From Ketobacter sp. (lineage in GTDB: Bacteria; Pseudomonadota; Gammaproteobacteria; Pseudomonadales; Ketobacteraceae), in assembly GCF_003671495.1 (NCBI RefSeq), contig NZ_RCHN01000032.1:1-64000 (forward strand): a DNA stretch of 64,000 nt, in the 5' to 3' direction. The translations under genes and the position numbers were made by a program. The notes beneath the pieces were generated by a model. That model did no database searches and was not told the DNA's origin. It saw only the letters and a program-made list of their open reading frames with translations. Below, one piece after another: positions 17,001 to 25,579 of this stretch. Position 1 is the stretch's first letter; the number at the start of each line of letters is the position of its first letter.

Positions 17001-17119
17001 GGCGCGATATTGGGGTACTGGGCCACCGGCATGTCCATCACCGTGAGGGCGCCCCCCAGCATGATCAGCAGGGCCAGCACACAGGCGAAGATGGGCCGGT
17101 TGATAAAGAAGTGCGCCAT
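14003..17119 (-). CDS. RND multidrug efflux transporter, HAE1 family (AcrB/MexB/TtgB type)
   Basis: 1038 residues, the normal length of AcrB-type trimeric inner-membrane pumps. Starts MAHFFINRPIFACVLALLIMLGG, contains the porter and docking domains, the TM4 proton-relay motif GILVDDAIVVVENVERIM (two Asp near residue 405) and the second-half repeat GLAAKNAILIVEFAKD with the relay Lys. Twelve membrane helices are expected. Gene 17122-18399 (adaptor) precedes it by only 2 bases, so they form one transcript. No TolC-type outer-membrane channel gene is encoded here, so a shared channel must be used. Expected substrates are lipophilic drugs, solvents or bile-salt-like compounds. Confidence 0.95.
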   Translation of the reverse strand: MAHFFINRPIFACVLALLIMLGGALTVMDMPVAQYPNIAPPSVRVSATYPGANAKILEETVTAVVEQEMNGIEGLLSLSSESSSNGTANITITFEPGIDFAIAQVEVNNRVKRVEARLPEPVRRQGLRVEKATRNFLMILTVSSSNGNMDSIALGNYANSYLLDELRRIKGVGEAEVFGTEYAMRIWLDPIKLTAFALTPSDVAAAIQSQNVQVAAGELGGLPAPVGQMLNATVVTDSRLNTPEQFEQILLKVNSNGSKVMLADVARVELGGESYASTAYVNGQPAAAIGIKLSPTGNAVETSALVKERMAQLAAFFPAGMEWDNPYDTTDFVRISISEVVQTLFEAVLLVFLVMFLFLQNLRATLIPTLVVPVAVLGAFIGMGLFGFSINVLTLFGLVLAIGILVDDAIVVVENVERIMREEGLSPKAATQKAMTQITGAIVGITVVLVAVFIPMAFFSGSVGAIYRQFSLALITSILFSAFLALSLTPALCATLLKHDHAPHQRGFFAWFNRTFDRFTGRYETGVGYLLKRGGRVMLIYLILVGGVTFFAFRLPTSFLPQEDQGYFITIVQLPAGATQERTTRVLRSMENYFLQNDPNVEKIVAIAGFSFFGSGQNAGIAFVRLKPWDERRRPDQQVDAIIGRAWGALAGVRDAIIFPLNPPSIPELGTATGFEFQLKDVGGQGHEKLTEARNIMLGMAMQNNKLQGVRPEGMEDNPQLRVDVDREKARALGIDISEINSTLSIALGSAYINDFVNQGQVQKVILQADASARMLPEDIKQLRVRNQAGEMVPFSAFADLQWTMGSPRLTRYNGVPSMKIGGQAAPGISSGEAMLEMESMAARLPPGFSFEWSGASYEEILSEAQAPALFMLSLLVVYLSLAALYESWSIPIAVVLAVPLGILGSLAAVYMRGLPNDVFFKVGLITIIGLAAKNAILIVEFAKDEEHKGTSLLQATINACRMRLRPILMTSLAFTFGVLPLAISTGAGAASRQAIGTGVIGGMIAATVLAVVFVPVFYQMVRRWLSRTRLGPEAADE

Positions 17120-17121
17120 GG

Positions 17122-18399
17122 TTACTTCACCCCGTCAGTGGAAGCCGCCATTTCAGGGGTTCTGTCAGGGGTTCTGTCTGGGGCACCGTCAGAGCTGCTG
17201 TTATCCGTACTGGTGGATTCCGCCACCACGGCTTTCACCGTGGCGCCGGGGCGAGCCTTCTGCAGGCCCTCGATGATCACCTGCTCGCCGCCCTGCAGAC
17301 CGCTCTTGATGATCCAGCGATCGCCCTGGGCCCGGTCGGTTTTCACCGGCAGCGGGACCACCTTGCCGTCCGGCAGTACCGACATCACCATATCCCCTTG
17401 GGCAGTCCGGATCAAAGCCCGTTGGGAGATCGTAAGTGCTTGCTTATACTCTGCCTGATCCAGGCTTACCCGCACGAACATCCCCGGCAGCAACAGCCGT
17501 TCCGGGTTGGGTAACTGGGCCCGCAGCAGGATCTCGCCGGTGCCCGGGTCCACGGTCATTTCGGAGAACAGCAGCTTGCCGCCGTGGGGGTATTCACTGC
17601 CGTCTTCCAGCAAAACGGTCACGTGGGGGTCTTCCACCGACAGGTCCTGGCCTTCACTGCCCCGTCGTAAACGCAGCAATTCGCTGCTGGACTGGGTAAA
17701 ATTCACATAAATCGGGTCCAGCTGCTCGATGGTGGCCAGGTGGGTGGCGCCGCTGTTGCCCACCAGGGCACCTTCGGACACCAGGGCGCGGCCGATGCGG
17801 CCGGTGATGGGCGCCCGTACGCTGGCGTATTCCAGGTCGATCCGGGAGCGGGCCACGGCGGCCTGGGCGGCGGCCACGTCGGCTTCCGCCTGCTTGGCCA
17901 GGGCGAAGGCCTCATCGTAATCCTGCTGGCTGACCGCTTTGCGTTTCAACAGGTTGGCGAACCGCTTCTGCTTGAGGGTGGCCTGGGTCAGATCCGCCTT
18001 GGCCCGGGCCAGCCGGGCTTCGGCCGCATCCAGGTCCGCCTGCAGGGTGCTGGGATCAATCTGGAACAACAGCTCACCGGAGTCCACCTCGGTGCCTTCG
18101 GTGAAGCGGCGTTCCTGGATAATGCCTTCCACCCGGGCCCGTACTTCGGCTGTGCGCAGCGCCTGCACCCGGCCCGGCAAGGTGGTTTTCACCACCAGGT
18201 GACGGGGCGTCACCACCTCCACCAGCACTTCGGCGGGGGGCATTTGCATGCCGGCGGGTCCCGGGGCACCGCTTTCGGAGTCATTACAGCCCCACAGCAG
18301 CAGGGCGGCGGTCAGCAGGGTGGCGGTGGCGCGCCCGCGGGGCGAAGACAACCGCAACCGGGGGAAGCATGACGAGGACGACATCAACGAGGACAACAT
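17122..18399 (-). CDS. RND periplasmic adaptor lipoprotein (membrane fusion protein)
   Basis: About 425 residues from the ATG at 18399 (GAGG nine bases upstream; a TTG at 18414 is also in frame). After an unusually long basic, Ser-rich N-region a lipobox LLLWGC gives a lipid-anchored Cys. Downstream are the lipoyl half-motifs GRVQALRTAEVRARVEGII and ALVSEGALVG, a coiled-coil hairpin rich in Ala/Arg (LDAAEARLARAKADLTQA to ADVAAAQAAVARSRIDLEYA) and beta-barrel/MP domains, as in MexA, TtgA and AcrA. The C-terminus holds a duplicated DRTP unit created by a 12-bp tandem repeat. Divergent from its presumed repressor at 18526. Confidence 0.93.
   Translation of the reverse strand: MLSSLMSSSSCFPRLRLSSPRGRATATLLTAALLLWGCNDSESGAPGPAGMQMPPAEVLVEVVTPRHLVVKTTLPGRVQALRTAEVRARVEGIIQERRFTEGTEVDSGELLFQIDPSTLQADLDAAEARLARAKADLTQATLKQKRFANLLKRKAVSQQDYDEAFALAKQAEADVAAAQAAVARSRIDLEYASVRAPITGRIGRALVSEGALVGNSGATHLATIEQLDPIYVNFTQSSSELLRLRRGSEGQDLSVEDPHVTVLLEDGSEYPHGGKLLFSEMTVDPGTGEILLRAQLPNPERLLLPGMFVRVSLDQAEYKQALTISQRALIRTAQGDMVMSVLPDGKVVPLPVKTDRAQGDRWIIKSGLQGGEQVIIEGLQKARPGATVKAVVAESTSTDNSSSDGAPDRTPDRTPEMAASTDGVK
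17153..17176. repeat. 12-bp perfect tandem repeat in adaptor 3' end
   Basis: TCAGGGGTTCTG occurs twice head to tail inside the adaptor gene. Read on the coding strand it gives a repeated Pro-Asp-Arg-Thr block in the non-conserved C-terminal tail. It looks like recent slippage in a tolerant region. Confidence 0.8.
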
Positions 18400-18471
18400 C
18401 TTGATAAACCTCAATTATTGGGAATTCAGGTTGGAACGAAACTGGCGTGATTAATTTATATACGCTTTAAT

Positions 18472-18487
18472 CATACATTCATGTATG
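18472..18487. promoter_or_regulatory. TetR/AcrR-type operator between regulator and efflux operon
   Basis: CATACAT-TC-ATGTATG is a perfect 7-bp inverted repeat, close to the ACATACAT...ATGTATGT pattern of AcrR and TtgR operators. It overlaps a TATAAT box for the regulator (18488-18493) and lies near a TATAAA box facing the adaptor (18455-18460), so one bound repressor could block both divergent promoters. Confidence 0.7.
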
Positions 18488-18525
18488 TATAATTGATATA
18501 GAGTATAGACAAAAGTAAACGAGTC

Positions 18526-19158
18526 ATGGTGAAAAAAACCAAAGAAGAAGCGTTGGAGACCCGCAACCTCCTGCTGGATACGGCTGAGTGCGTGTTTAAC
18601 CAGAAAGGAGTATCGGGCACCACCCTGGCGGACATTGCCTCGGCTGCCGGCGTCACCCGGGGCGCCATTTACTGGCATTTCAAAAACAAGGCGGATCTGT
18701 TTGAAGCCATGTGCGAGCGGGTGCGGTTGCCCATGGAAACCATGATTGCGGCGGGGGCTGAAGATGGGGTGGCCGACCCCATGGGGGAGCTGCGCAAAAC
18801 CGTGGACTACTTTTTCCTGAAAGTGGCCACTGACCTGCACCACCATCGGGTGTTCGATATTCTCTTTAACAAGTGTGAGTTTGTGGAGCAGCTGGGGCCG
18901 ATCATCGATCGGGATGCCCGGGTGCGGGAAGCGTTCCGGGAGCGCTTCGAGCGCACCTTTGCCAATGCCGTGCGTCTGGGGCAGTTGCCTGCGTCCACCA
19001 ATGTGCCGCTGGCGGTGAATGCCTATCTTTCCTACACCAAAGGCATCATGCGCAGTTGGCTGTTGGAACCGGAGTCGTTCGACCTGCATCGCGATGGCAT
19101 GCGTATGATGGATGGCTTCTTCGACATGCTGGGATCCAGCACAGCGTTACGGGACTGA
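18526..19158 (+). CDS. TetR-family repressor (AcrR/TtgR type) of the adjacent RND pump
   Basis: 210 residues. The N-terminal TetR helix-turn-helix is TLADIASAAGVTRGAIYWHFKNKADLFEAM (about residues 35-64), preceded by the ETRNLLLDTAECVFNQKG helix; the C-terminal TetR_C_2/AcrR-like domain follows with YFFLKVATDLHHHRVFDILFNKCEF. Transcribed divergently from the adaptor-pump operon with a palindromic operator between them, the classical arrangement for autoregulated, ligand-released repression of efflux. Its 3' end overlaps the opposite-strand P-type ATPase gene by 12 bp. Confidence 0.92.
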   Translation: MVKKTKEEALETRNLLLDTAECVFNQKGVSGTTLADIASAAGVTRGAIYWHFKNKADLFEAMCERVRLPMETMIAAGAEDGVADPMGELRKTVDYFFLKVATDLHHHRVFDILFNKCEFVEQLGPIIDRDARVREAFRERFERTFANAVRLGQLPASTNVPLAVNAYLSYTKGIMRSWLLEPESFDLHRDGMRMMDGFFDMLGSSTALRD

Positions 19159-21840
19159 ATTGCGCCGCCGCTCGTGTTTCCTCAAATGCAACGCGGCGGC
19201 TTTGCCCAACTCCACCAGCACCATAATACCGCCGGCCCCGCCAATCACCCATAACCACTGTTGTGGACTCAACCCCTGGGACTGGAACAACTCCTTGAAA
19301 CCCGGCAGGTAGTTAAACAGCATCTGCAGGATCACCACCGCGCTCACCGCCAGCCAGACTGGCCAGCCGCCCAGGGGCTGGCTGTGTTGCCACAGGGGGC
19401 GATGGCTGCGGCAGTTGAACAGATAAAAAATTTCGTAGAACACCAGGGCGTTTACCGCCAGGGTGCGGGCCTGCTCCACGCTGTCACCCTGTTGCAGTGA
19501 CCAGTAAAACAATCCAAACACCAGCACGCTGCCCAGCGCACCCACGATCAGCAGACGCTGCAACACCGCTGCGGTCATCAACCCCTGTTGCGGCGGGCGT
19601 GGGCCCAGGCTCATGATGTGGGGCTCCGCCGGCTCAAAACTCAGGGCCAGGGCCAGGGTAATGGCGGTGATCATGTTCACCCACAGGATCTGCGCCGGGG
19701 TGATGGGCAGCACCAGCCCCAGCAGGATGGCCACGCTGATGACGCTGGCTTCCGCCAGGCTGGTGGGCAGAATGAAGAGGATGGCTTTGACGATGTTGTC
19801 GTACACAGTACGGCCTTCCCGCACCGCCTGCACCAGGGTGGCAAAATTGTCGTCGGTGAGCACGATGTCGCTGGCGTCCTTGGCGGCGTCGGTGCCCTTG
19901 CGGCCCATGGCGATGCCGATGTCCGCTTTGCGCAGGGCCGGGGCATCGTTGACGCCATCGCCGGTCATGGCCACCACCTGCTGCTGTTGTTGCAGGGCCT
20001 GCACGATGCGCAGCTTGTGTTCCGGGCTGGTACGGGCGTAGACATCGCATTCCTGCACCCGTTGCGGAAACTGCTCCGGATCGATCTGATCCAGCTCCGC
20101 TCCGGTCATCACCCGGTTGGCCTGCAGACCCAGCTGGCGGGCGATGGCCCCGGCTGTGTGTGGGTTGTCCCCGGTGATCATCTTGACGCGGATACCCGCG
20201 CTTTGACACTGGCGGATGGCGGCGATGGCTTCCTCCCGCGGGGGATCGGTAATGCCCACCAGGCCCACCAGAATCAGGCCGGACTCCGCATCGGCATACT
20301 GCAGTTCAGTCATCTCCGGCACCGGTTTATAGGCCAGGGCCATCACTCTGAGTCCGTCTTTGGCCAGGGATTCGATGGCCTGATTCCAGAACGCCGGGTC
20401 CAGGGGCTGGGGCCCGGCCTGCTCCAGCTGCTGATGGCAAAACGGCAGCAACCGATCCGGGCCGCCCTTCACCAGGATCTCGTGCTGGCCGGTGTGATCG
20501 TGTTGCAGGGTGGCCATGTAGCGGCGTTCGGATTCAAACGGCAGCAGATCATGTCGGTGCCAGGTTTGGCGCACCTGCTCCGGCGTCAATCCGGCTTTCA
20601 GGGCCAGGCTCACCAAGGCGCCTTCCGTGGGGTCGCCGCTCAATTGCCAGAGGTTCTCCTGTTTGGTGACCGACGCCGTGTTGCAGAGCAGGGCAATGCG
20701 GCTGAGACAGTCCAGCTGGGGGTGATCGCCACAGCGCCAGGCCTGCGCGCCGGCCTGCACGTTACCGTTATCGCCGTAACCCGTGCCGGTCACCGTCAGT
20801 GCCTGGTCGGCGAAGACAACCTGGGTAGCGGTCATTTCATTGCGGGTGAGGGTGCCGGTTTTGTCGGAACAGATCACCGACACCGAACCCAGCACTTCCA
20901 CCGAGGGCAGTTTGCGCACCAGGGCCCGGTGGCGGGCCATCTTCTGCACGCCCACCGCCAGAGTGATGGTGACCACCGCCGGTAACCCTTCCGGTACGGC
21001 CGCCACCGCGATTCCCACCGCCGCCTGGAACATGGCCAGCAGATCATAGTGACGTACCCAGACGCCGAACAGCATCAATACCCCGGACAACCCCAGGATC
21101 AGATAGGTCAGCTGGCGGGCAAACTGGTGCAGGCGCCGGGTCAGGGGTGTTTGCGGCACCTCCGCCTGTTTCACCAGTTCACCGATGTTGCCCAGTTCGG
21201 TATTGCGGCCGGTGTCGCTCACCAGGCCCTGGGCGCTGCCGTAGGTGACCAGGGTGCCCATGAACGCCATGTTGCTGCGCTCGGCCAGAACCGTGGTCTC
21301 TGCCAACGCGGCGTCGCGCTTGCTGACGGGCTGGGATTCGCCGGTGAGAGCCGATTCGTCGCAGTGTAAATCCTTGATTTCAAACAGTCGCACATCCGCC
21401 GCTACCCGGTCGCCGGATTGCAGCAGAATCACGTCGCCGGGCACCAGCTGTTCGCTGTCCAGGCTGACAATGTGGCCGTTGCGCCACACCCGGCACTCCG
21501 TGCGCACCATGCGGTGAATGGCCCGCAGTGCCGCCTCGGCTTTGCCTTCCTGGATGAAACCGATGAGGGCGTTGACCAGCACCACGGCGTAGATCACCGC
21601 GGCATCCACATAATGCTGCAGCAGCAGGGAGAGCGTCGCGCTCGCCAGCAACACGTAGATCAATACGTTATTGAACTGGGCCAGGAGTCGGTGCCAGGAC
21701 GGGCGGGGTTTGACCTCGGGCATGCGGTTGGGCCCGAACTCCTGCAAGCGTTGCGCGGCGGTCTCCGCGCTGAGGCCTTCGGGACCGGAGCTGAGTCGGG
21801 CAAAGGCGTCGGTCAAAGTGTGAGAATGCAGTTTCCCCAT
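19147..21840 (-). CDS. P-type cation-transporting ATPase, type II (CtpF/PacL-like)
   Basis: 897 residues from an ATG at 21840 (a TTG two codons earlier is possible). Family landmarks in order: actuator TGES ([14 protein letters not shown]), TM4 [33 protein letters not shown], phosphorylation site [26 protein letters not shown] nucleotide site, [17 protein letters not shown] and [22 protein letters not shown] hinge. TM4 fits Ca2+ ATPases, but TM6 reads [18 protein letters not shown], where the Asp of the usual NxxTD Ca2+ site is Ala. The mycobacterial CtpF group shows a similar change, so the ion may not be Ca2+. Lone gene, tail-to-tail with the TetR gene. Confidence 0.9.
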   Translation of the reverse strand: MGKLHSHTLTDAFARLSSGPEGLSAETAAQRLQEFGPNRMPEVKPRPSWHRLLAQFNNVLIYVLLASATLSLLLQHYVDAAVIYAVVLVNALIGFIQEGKAEAALRAIHRMVRTECRVWRNGHIVSLDSEQLVPGDVILLQSGDRVAADVRLFEIKDLHCDESALTGESQPVSKRDAALAETTVLAERSNMAFMGTLVTYGSAQGLVSDTGRNTELGNIGELVKQAEVPQTPLTRRLHQFARQLTYLILGLSGVLMLFGVWVRHYDLLAMFQAAVGIAVAAVPEGLPAVVTITLAVGVQKMARHRALVRKLPSVEVLGSVSVICSDKTGTLTRNEMTATQVVFADQALTVTGTGYGDNGNVQAGAQAWRCGDHPQLDCLSRIALLCNTASVTKQENLWQLSGDPTEGALVSLALKAGLTPEQVRQTWHRHDLLPFESERRYMATLQHDHTGQHEILVKGGPDRLLPFCHQQLEQAGPQPLDPAFWNQAIESLAKDGLRVMALAYKPVPEMTELQYADAESGLILVGLVGITDPPREEAIAAIRQCQSAGIRVKMITGDNPHTAGAIARQLGLQANRVMTGAELDQIDPEQFPQRVQECDVYARTSPEHKLRIVQALQQQQQVVAMTGDGVNDAPALRKADIGIAMGRKGTDAAKDASDIVLTDDNFATLVQAVREGRTVYDNIVKAILFILPTSLAEASVISVAILLGLVLPITPAQILWVNMITAITLALALSFEPAEPHIMSLGPRPPQQGLMTAAVLQRLLIVGALGSVLVFGLFYWSLQQGDSVEQARTLAVNALVFYEIFYLFNCRSHRPLWQHSQPLGGWPVWLAVSAVVILQMLFNYLPGFKELFQSQGLSPQQWLWVIGGAGGIMVLVELGKAAALHLRKHERRRNSVP

Positions 21841-21922
21841 GTACAATGGTAATCCGTCTGGTTGGAACAGGAGGGTGTTTCTGAACGCGCAGTCATCATG
21901 GCAATTTGGGATGTATTAAGCA

Positions 21923-24115
21923 ATGGAATGGATGAAACGGTTTAAACACTCAGCGTTGTTCGGAATGGGGCGCGATTCCCTGTCGGCAACCTTCAATGAT
22001 GAACTGCACCACCATGCCGGTTGGGTGCTGTTGTTCAGTTGTGCCATGTCCCTCACTTGGCTCAGCTACATTCCGGTGGATACCCTGTTGCATCCGGAGC
22101 AGGGCGCCATTGTGATGTTGCGCTGGGGGCTGGTGGTGGTGAGTGTCATCGTGTTGATGCTGCGACGTGTACGCTATTTTCGGGAACGCAATCAGATTCT
22201 GCTGGTGCTGTGGGGTTGGTACCTGACCGGTGCCTGTGGTGCCATCACCGGATTGACCGCCGTGGACCCCACCTATGTCTCTGGCTTTGTGCTGGTGACC
22301 TGTTTGATCCCGATGGCGCCATTGCGGGTGCCCTACGCCCTGTCCAGCCTGGCGCTGGGGTTATTGGCGTTACTGGTTTCGGCAAGCTATGTGGGGGTGG
22401 ATCTGACCCAGACCCGGGTGCGCTACACCGTCAACGATGTGGTGGTGGCGTCCATGATTGTGACCTTCTTTATTTTTCTCATGAACAGTTACCGCTACCG
22501 CACCTGGAAAAGCGCCAAAATCATTGAGCGTGAGTCCAGCATCAAAGTGCAGCAGGCGGATTTGCAGAGCCAGGCCAAAAGCCGTTTCATTGCCACCATG
22601 AGCCATGAAATCCGCACCCCCATGAACGGGGTGATTGGCATGGCGGAAATGCTGCAGACCACTTCCCTGAGCAAGGAACAGAAAAACTTTGTGGATGTGA
22701 TTTCCTACTCCAGCCGCTCGCTGTTGAATGTGATCAACGACATCCTGGATTATTCCAAAATCGAAGCCGGTCGCGTCACCCTGGAAAAAACCGACTTTGA
22801 TGTGTATGCCCTCTGTGCCGAGATCGCCACCATTTTCAAATCCACCGCCGACAAAAACAGCATCGAGTTTGTGGTGTGTGTGGACCCGGATGTGCCGACC
22901 CATGTGAAAGGTGATCCCTCACGCTTGCGTCAGGTGTTATTGAACCTGATCGGCAACGCCTTCAAATTCACCCGGGTGGGGCGGGTGGAAGTGAAAGTGG
23001 AAAAAGGCCCGGACACCCTCGATGGCGGCGAGCTGGCGTTCACCATTCTGGATACCGGTATTGGCATCTCCCAGGTGCAGCAGGCCAAACTGTTCAAACC
23101 GTTCCAACAGGCGGACAGCTCCATCACCCGGGAATACGGTGGCAGTGGTCTGGGTTTGAGTATTTCCAAATCCCTGATCGAGCTGATGGGTGGGGACATC
23201 ACAGTGGACAGCGCGCCACGGCAGGGCTCCACCTTCAGTTTCACCATCTACTATGAAACCGCTGCGGCAGTGGAGACCGTGGAGCCCCTGCCGCGTTTTA
23301 ACGGCGTGTGCCTGTTGCTCACCGGGCGCCCCAGTCATTACGGCATGGAGTTGAGTCGGCATCTGCAGCACTGGGGTATCCAGGTGGAGAACGAACGTCA
23401 GGTGAGCCAGGCCATCACCCGCTTGTCCACCGCGGACCACGGTTGTGATGTGGTGGTGCTGGACCTGGACAGCAACAGCGATCTGGACCCCCTGGTGGTG
23501 GAGCAGTTGCAGTCTTTGTGTCGTTCCCACGGGATTGAATGTCTGGTGCTGTGTTCAGAGGAGTATCCAAGCTACAGTTTCAGCGTGATGACCAAACCGG
23601 TGTGTGCGTTTCAGTTCAGAAAACCCCTGGCCCAGGCCCTGGGGCTGCTCGATGAACACCATCCCGCCGCGCAAATGAGCGCATTGCGGTCGGAGTTGTC
23701 AGGCTGCTCGGTGTTGGTGGCCGAAGACAACGACATCAACCAGAAAGTGATCACCAGCATGTTGGACAAGTTGGGTGCCCGTTATCAGGTGGCACAGAAC
23801 GGCCGCCAGGCCTGCGCCGAATATGCCCAGGCCCACGATGAGTTTGATGTGATCCTGATGGATTGCGAAATGCCGGTGATGGACGGCGAGGCTGCCACCC
23901 GCCGTATCCGGCAACAGGAACAAGCGGAAAACTGGGTTCGAACACCGATCATTGCCCTGACCGCCCATGCCATGAAGGAACACATCGACAGTTGCCTGGC
24001 GGCGGGCATGGACGATCATATTTCCAAGCCGGTGGAAATGAATGTGTTGCGGGAAAAAATTTTGAAGGCGGCGCGCTCTGCTACAGCACAGAGCGCGCAA
24101 CCCAGGGAAGGCTGA
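21923..24115 (+). CDS. Membrane-bound hybrid sensor histidine kinase
   Basis: 730 residues. About six hydrophobic helices in residues 30-195 form a membrane sensor without a large periplasmic loop. A short coiled coil leads to HisKA with SRFIATMSHEIRTPMNGVIGM (phospho-His about residue 231), HATPase with N box LRQVLLNLIGNAFKFT, G1 ILDTGIGIS and G2 GGSGLGLSI, then a degenerate receiver-like stretch (VCLLLTGR to FRKP, lacking the acidic pair) and a full receiver SVLVAEDNDINQ...VILMDCEMPVMDGEAAT...KPVE at 595-715. This BarA-like layout usually feeds an HPt protein; none is seen nearby. Signal unknown; divergent from the ATPase gene. Confidence 0.92.
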   Translation: MEWMKRFKHSALFGMGRDSLSATFNDELHHHAGWVLLFSCAMSLTWLSYIPVDTLLHPEQGAIVMLRWGLVVVSVIVLMLRRVRYFRERNQILLVLWGWYLTGACGAITGLTAVDPTYVSGFVLVTCLIPMAPLRVPYALSSLALGLLALLVSASYVGVDLTQTRVRYTVNDVVVASMIVTFFIFLMNSYRYRTWKSAKIIERESSIKVQQADLQSQAKSRFIATMSHEIRTPMNGVIGMAEMLQTTSLSKEQKNFVDVISYSSRSLLNVINDILDYSKIEAGRVTLEKTDFDVYALCAEIATIFKSTADKNSIEFVVCVDPDVPTHVKGDPSRLRQVLLNLIGNAFKFTRVGRVEVKVEKGPDTLDGGELAFTILDTGIGISQVQQAKLFKPFQQADSSITREYGGSGLGLSISKSLIELMGGDITVDSAPRQGSTFSFTIYYETAAAVETVEPLPRFNGVCLLLTGRPSHYGMELSRHLQHWGIQVENERQVSQAITRLSTADHGCDVVVLDLDSNSDLDPLVVEQLQSLCRSHGIECLVLCSEEYPSYSFSVMTKPVCAFQFRKPLAQALGLLDEHHPAAQMSALRSELSGCSVLVAEDNDINQKVITSMLDKLGARYQVAQNGRQACAEYAQAHDEFDVILMDCEMPVMDGEAATRRIRQQEQAENWVRTPIIALTAHAMKEHIDSCLAAGMDDHISKPVEMNVLREKILKAARSATAQSAQPREG

Positions 24116-24126
24116 TTGAAGGTTGA

Positions 24127-25560
24127 TTACTGGAACGGATTGCGGATGACCATGAGGCGCAGTTCCGTCATGTCTTCCATGGCCCAGCGGATGCCTTCGC
24201 GGCCCAGGCCACTGTCTTTAACGCCACCGTAGGGCATGTGATCCACGCGCCAGGAGGGAATGTCGCCAATCACCACGCCGCCCACTTCCAGTTCGTCCCA
24301 GGCTTTTTGTGCCTGATACAGATCCCGGGTGAAGATACCGGCCTGCAAACCGAAGCGGCTGTTGTTGATGTCCTTGATCACCACATCGAAATCATCGAAC
24401 GGCGCCAGCACGGCCACCGGGCCGAAGGCTTCTTCTGCACACACGGCCTGGGAGGAATCCACGTTCTCCAACAGCGTGGCCTGCAGCATGGTGCCTTCGC
24501 GATCACCGCCACACAACAGGGTGGCACCGGCGGCCACCGCGTCGTTGATCCAGCCGTGCAGGCGCGAGGCTTCCGCTTCGCTGATCATGGGGCCAATGAA
24601 CGTTTGCGGATCTTTGGGATCACCACTCTTCAGCGCCTTGGTTTTTGCCACCAGTTTTTCTTTGAACGTGGCGTACACATCGCGGTGTACGTAAATCCGT
24701 TGCACGCCAATGCAGCTTTGGCCGGATTGATAGAACGCACCAAAAATAATGCGCGCCACGGCGTCTTCCAGGTCCCAGTCTTTGTCCACTACACAGGCGG
24801 CGTTGCCGCCCAGTTCCAGCACCACCGGTTTTTTGCCGGCGCGGGCTTTCAACTGCCAACCCACATCGGGGGAGCCGGTAAAACTCAACAGTTTCAAACG
24901 GTCGTCTTCGGTGAGCAGGTCGGCGCTGTCACGGCGGCAGGGCAGAATGGAAAACGCGCCTTTCGGCAAATTGGTTTCCGCGAGGATTTCGCCGATCAGG
25001 ATGGCGCCGATGGGGGTGAGGCTGGCGGGCTTCAACACAAAGGGGCAGCCGGCGGCGATGGCCGGTGCGACTTTATGGGCCGCCAGATTCAACGGAAAAT
25101 TAAACGGGCTGATGAACGCACAGGGGCCGATGGGCACCCGCTTGGTCATGCCGCTGTAGCCTTTGGCACGGGCGCTGATGTCCAGGGGAATGGTTTCGCC
25201 GTATTGGCGTGCGGTTTCTTCGGCCGCGATCTTAAAGGTGTCGATCAGGCGCGTGACTTCGCCCTTGGCGTCGTTGATGGGTTTGCCGGCTTCCACACAC
25301 AGGGCATAGGCCAGCTCATCAAAGCGTTCGCGGAAACGGGTAACGCAATGCTCCAGCACCGCCTGCCGTTCAAACATGGGCATCTTGGCCATGGCCTCGG
25401 CGGCATCACAGGCGGCGCCGATGGCCTGATCCAGTACATCCGGTGTGGCCAGGGGGGCAACCGCTGCCAGTTCGCCGCTGTACTTGTCGTAGATTTTCAA
25501 ATCCTGGTTGGCGTACACCGCCTCGTTGGCCAGGTAATAGGGGTATTCTTTTTTCAGCAT
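24127..25560 (-). CDS. NAD(P)-dependent aldehyde dehydrogenase
   Basis: 477 residues of the aldehyde dehydrogenase superfamily. Cofactor binding is shown by SPFNFPLNLAAHKVAPAIAAG (about residues 148-168) and LLSFTGSPDVGW; catalytic Glu in VVLELGGNAACVV (about 250) and catalytic Cys in YQSGQSCIGVQRIYV (about 284), with the CAEEAFGPV and closing MPYGGVKDSGLGREG motifs. The length and the C-terminal region are similar to lactaldehyde/glyceraldehyde-3-phosphate-type (GapN-like) members, but the ADH two genes upstream argues for oxidation of an aldehyde made from an alcohol. Last gene of a three-gene minus-strand operon (ADH, thioesterase, ALDH), 19 bases after the thioesterase stop. Confidence 0.93.
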   Translation of the reverse strand: MLKKEYPYYLANEAVYANQDLKIYDKYSGELAAVAPLATPDVLDQAIGAACDAAEAMAKMPMFERQAVLEHCVTRFRERFDELAYALCVEAGKPINDAKGEVTRLIDTFKIAAEETARQYGETIPLDISARAKGYSGMTKRVPIGPCAFISPFNFPLNLAAHKVAPAIAAGCPFVLKPASLTPIGAILIGEILAETNLPKGAFSILPCRRDSADLLTEDDRLKLLSFTGSPDVGWQLKARAGKKPVVLELGGNAACVVDKDWDLEDAVARIIFGAFYQSGQSCIGVQRIYVHRDVYATFKEKLVAKTKALKSGDPKDPQTFIGPMISEAEASRLHGWINDAVAAGATLLCGGDREGTMLQATLLENVDSSQAVCAEEAFGPVAVLAPFDDFDVVIKDINNSRFGLQAGIFTRDLYQAQKAWDELEVGGVVIGDIPSWRVDHMPYGGVKDSGLGREGIRWAMEDMTELRLMVIRNPFQ

Positions 25561-25579
25561 GGGGTTTCTGCCTTGGTCT

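Noticed and set aside
14276-17458. Very long plus-strand open frame (1060 codons) across the efflux pump gene
   Set aside because: It is the mirror of the high-GC RND pump gene on the minus strand. Its product is full of His/Gly/Gln runs and has no domain; the minus-strand product is a textbook AcrB-type pump.
19588-20985. Plus-strand open frame opposite the P-type ATPase
   Set aside because: Shadow of the ATPase gene; low-complexity His/Gln/Gly composition and no start signal.
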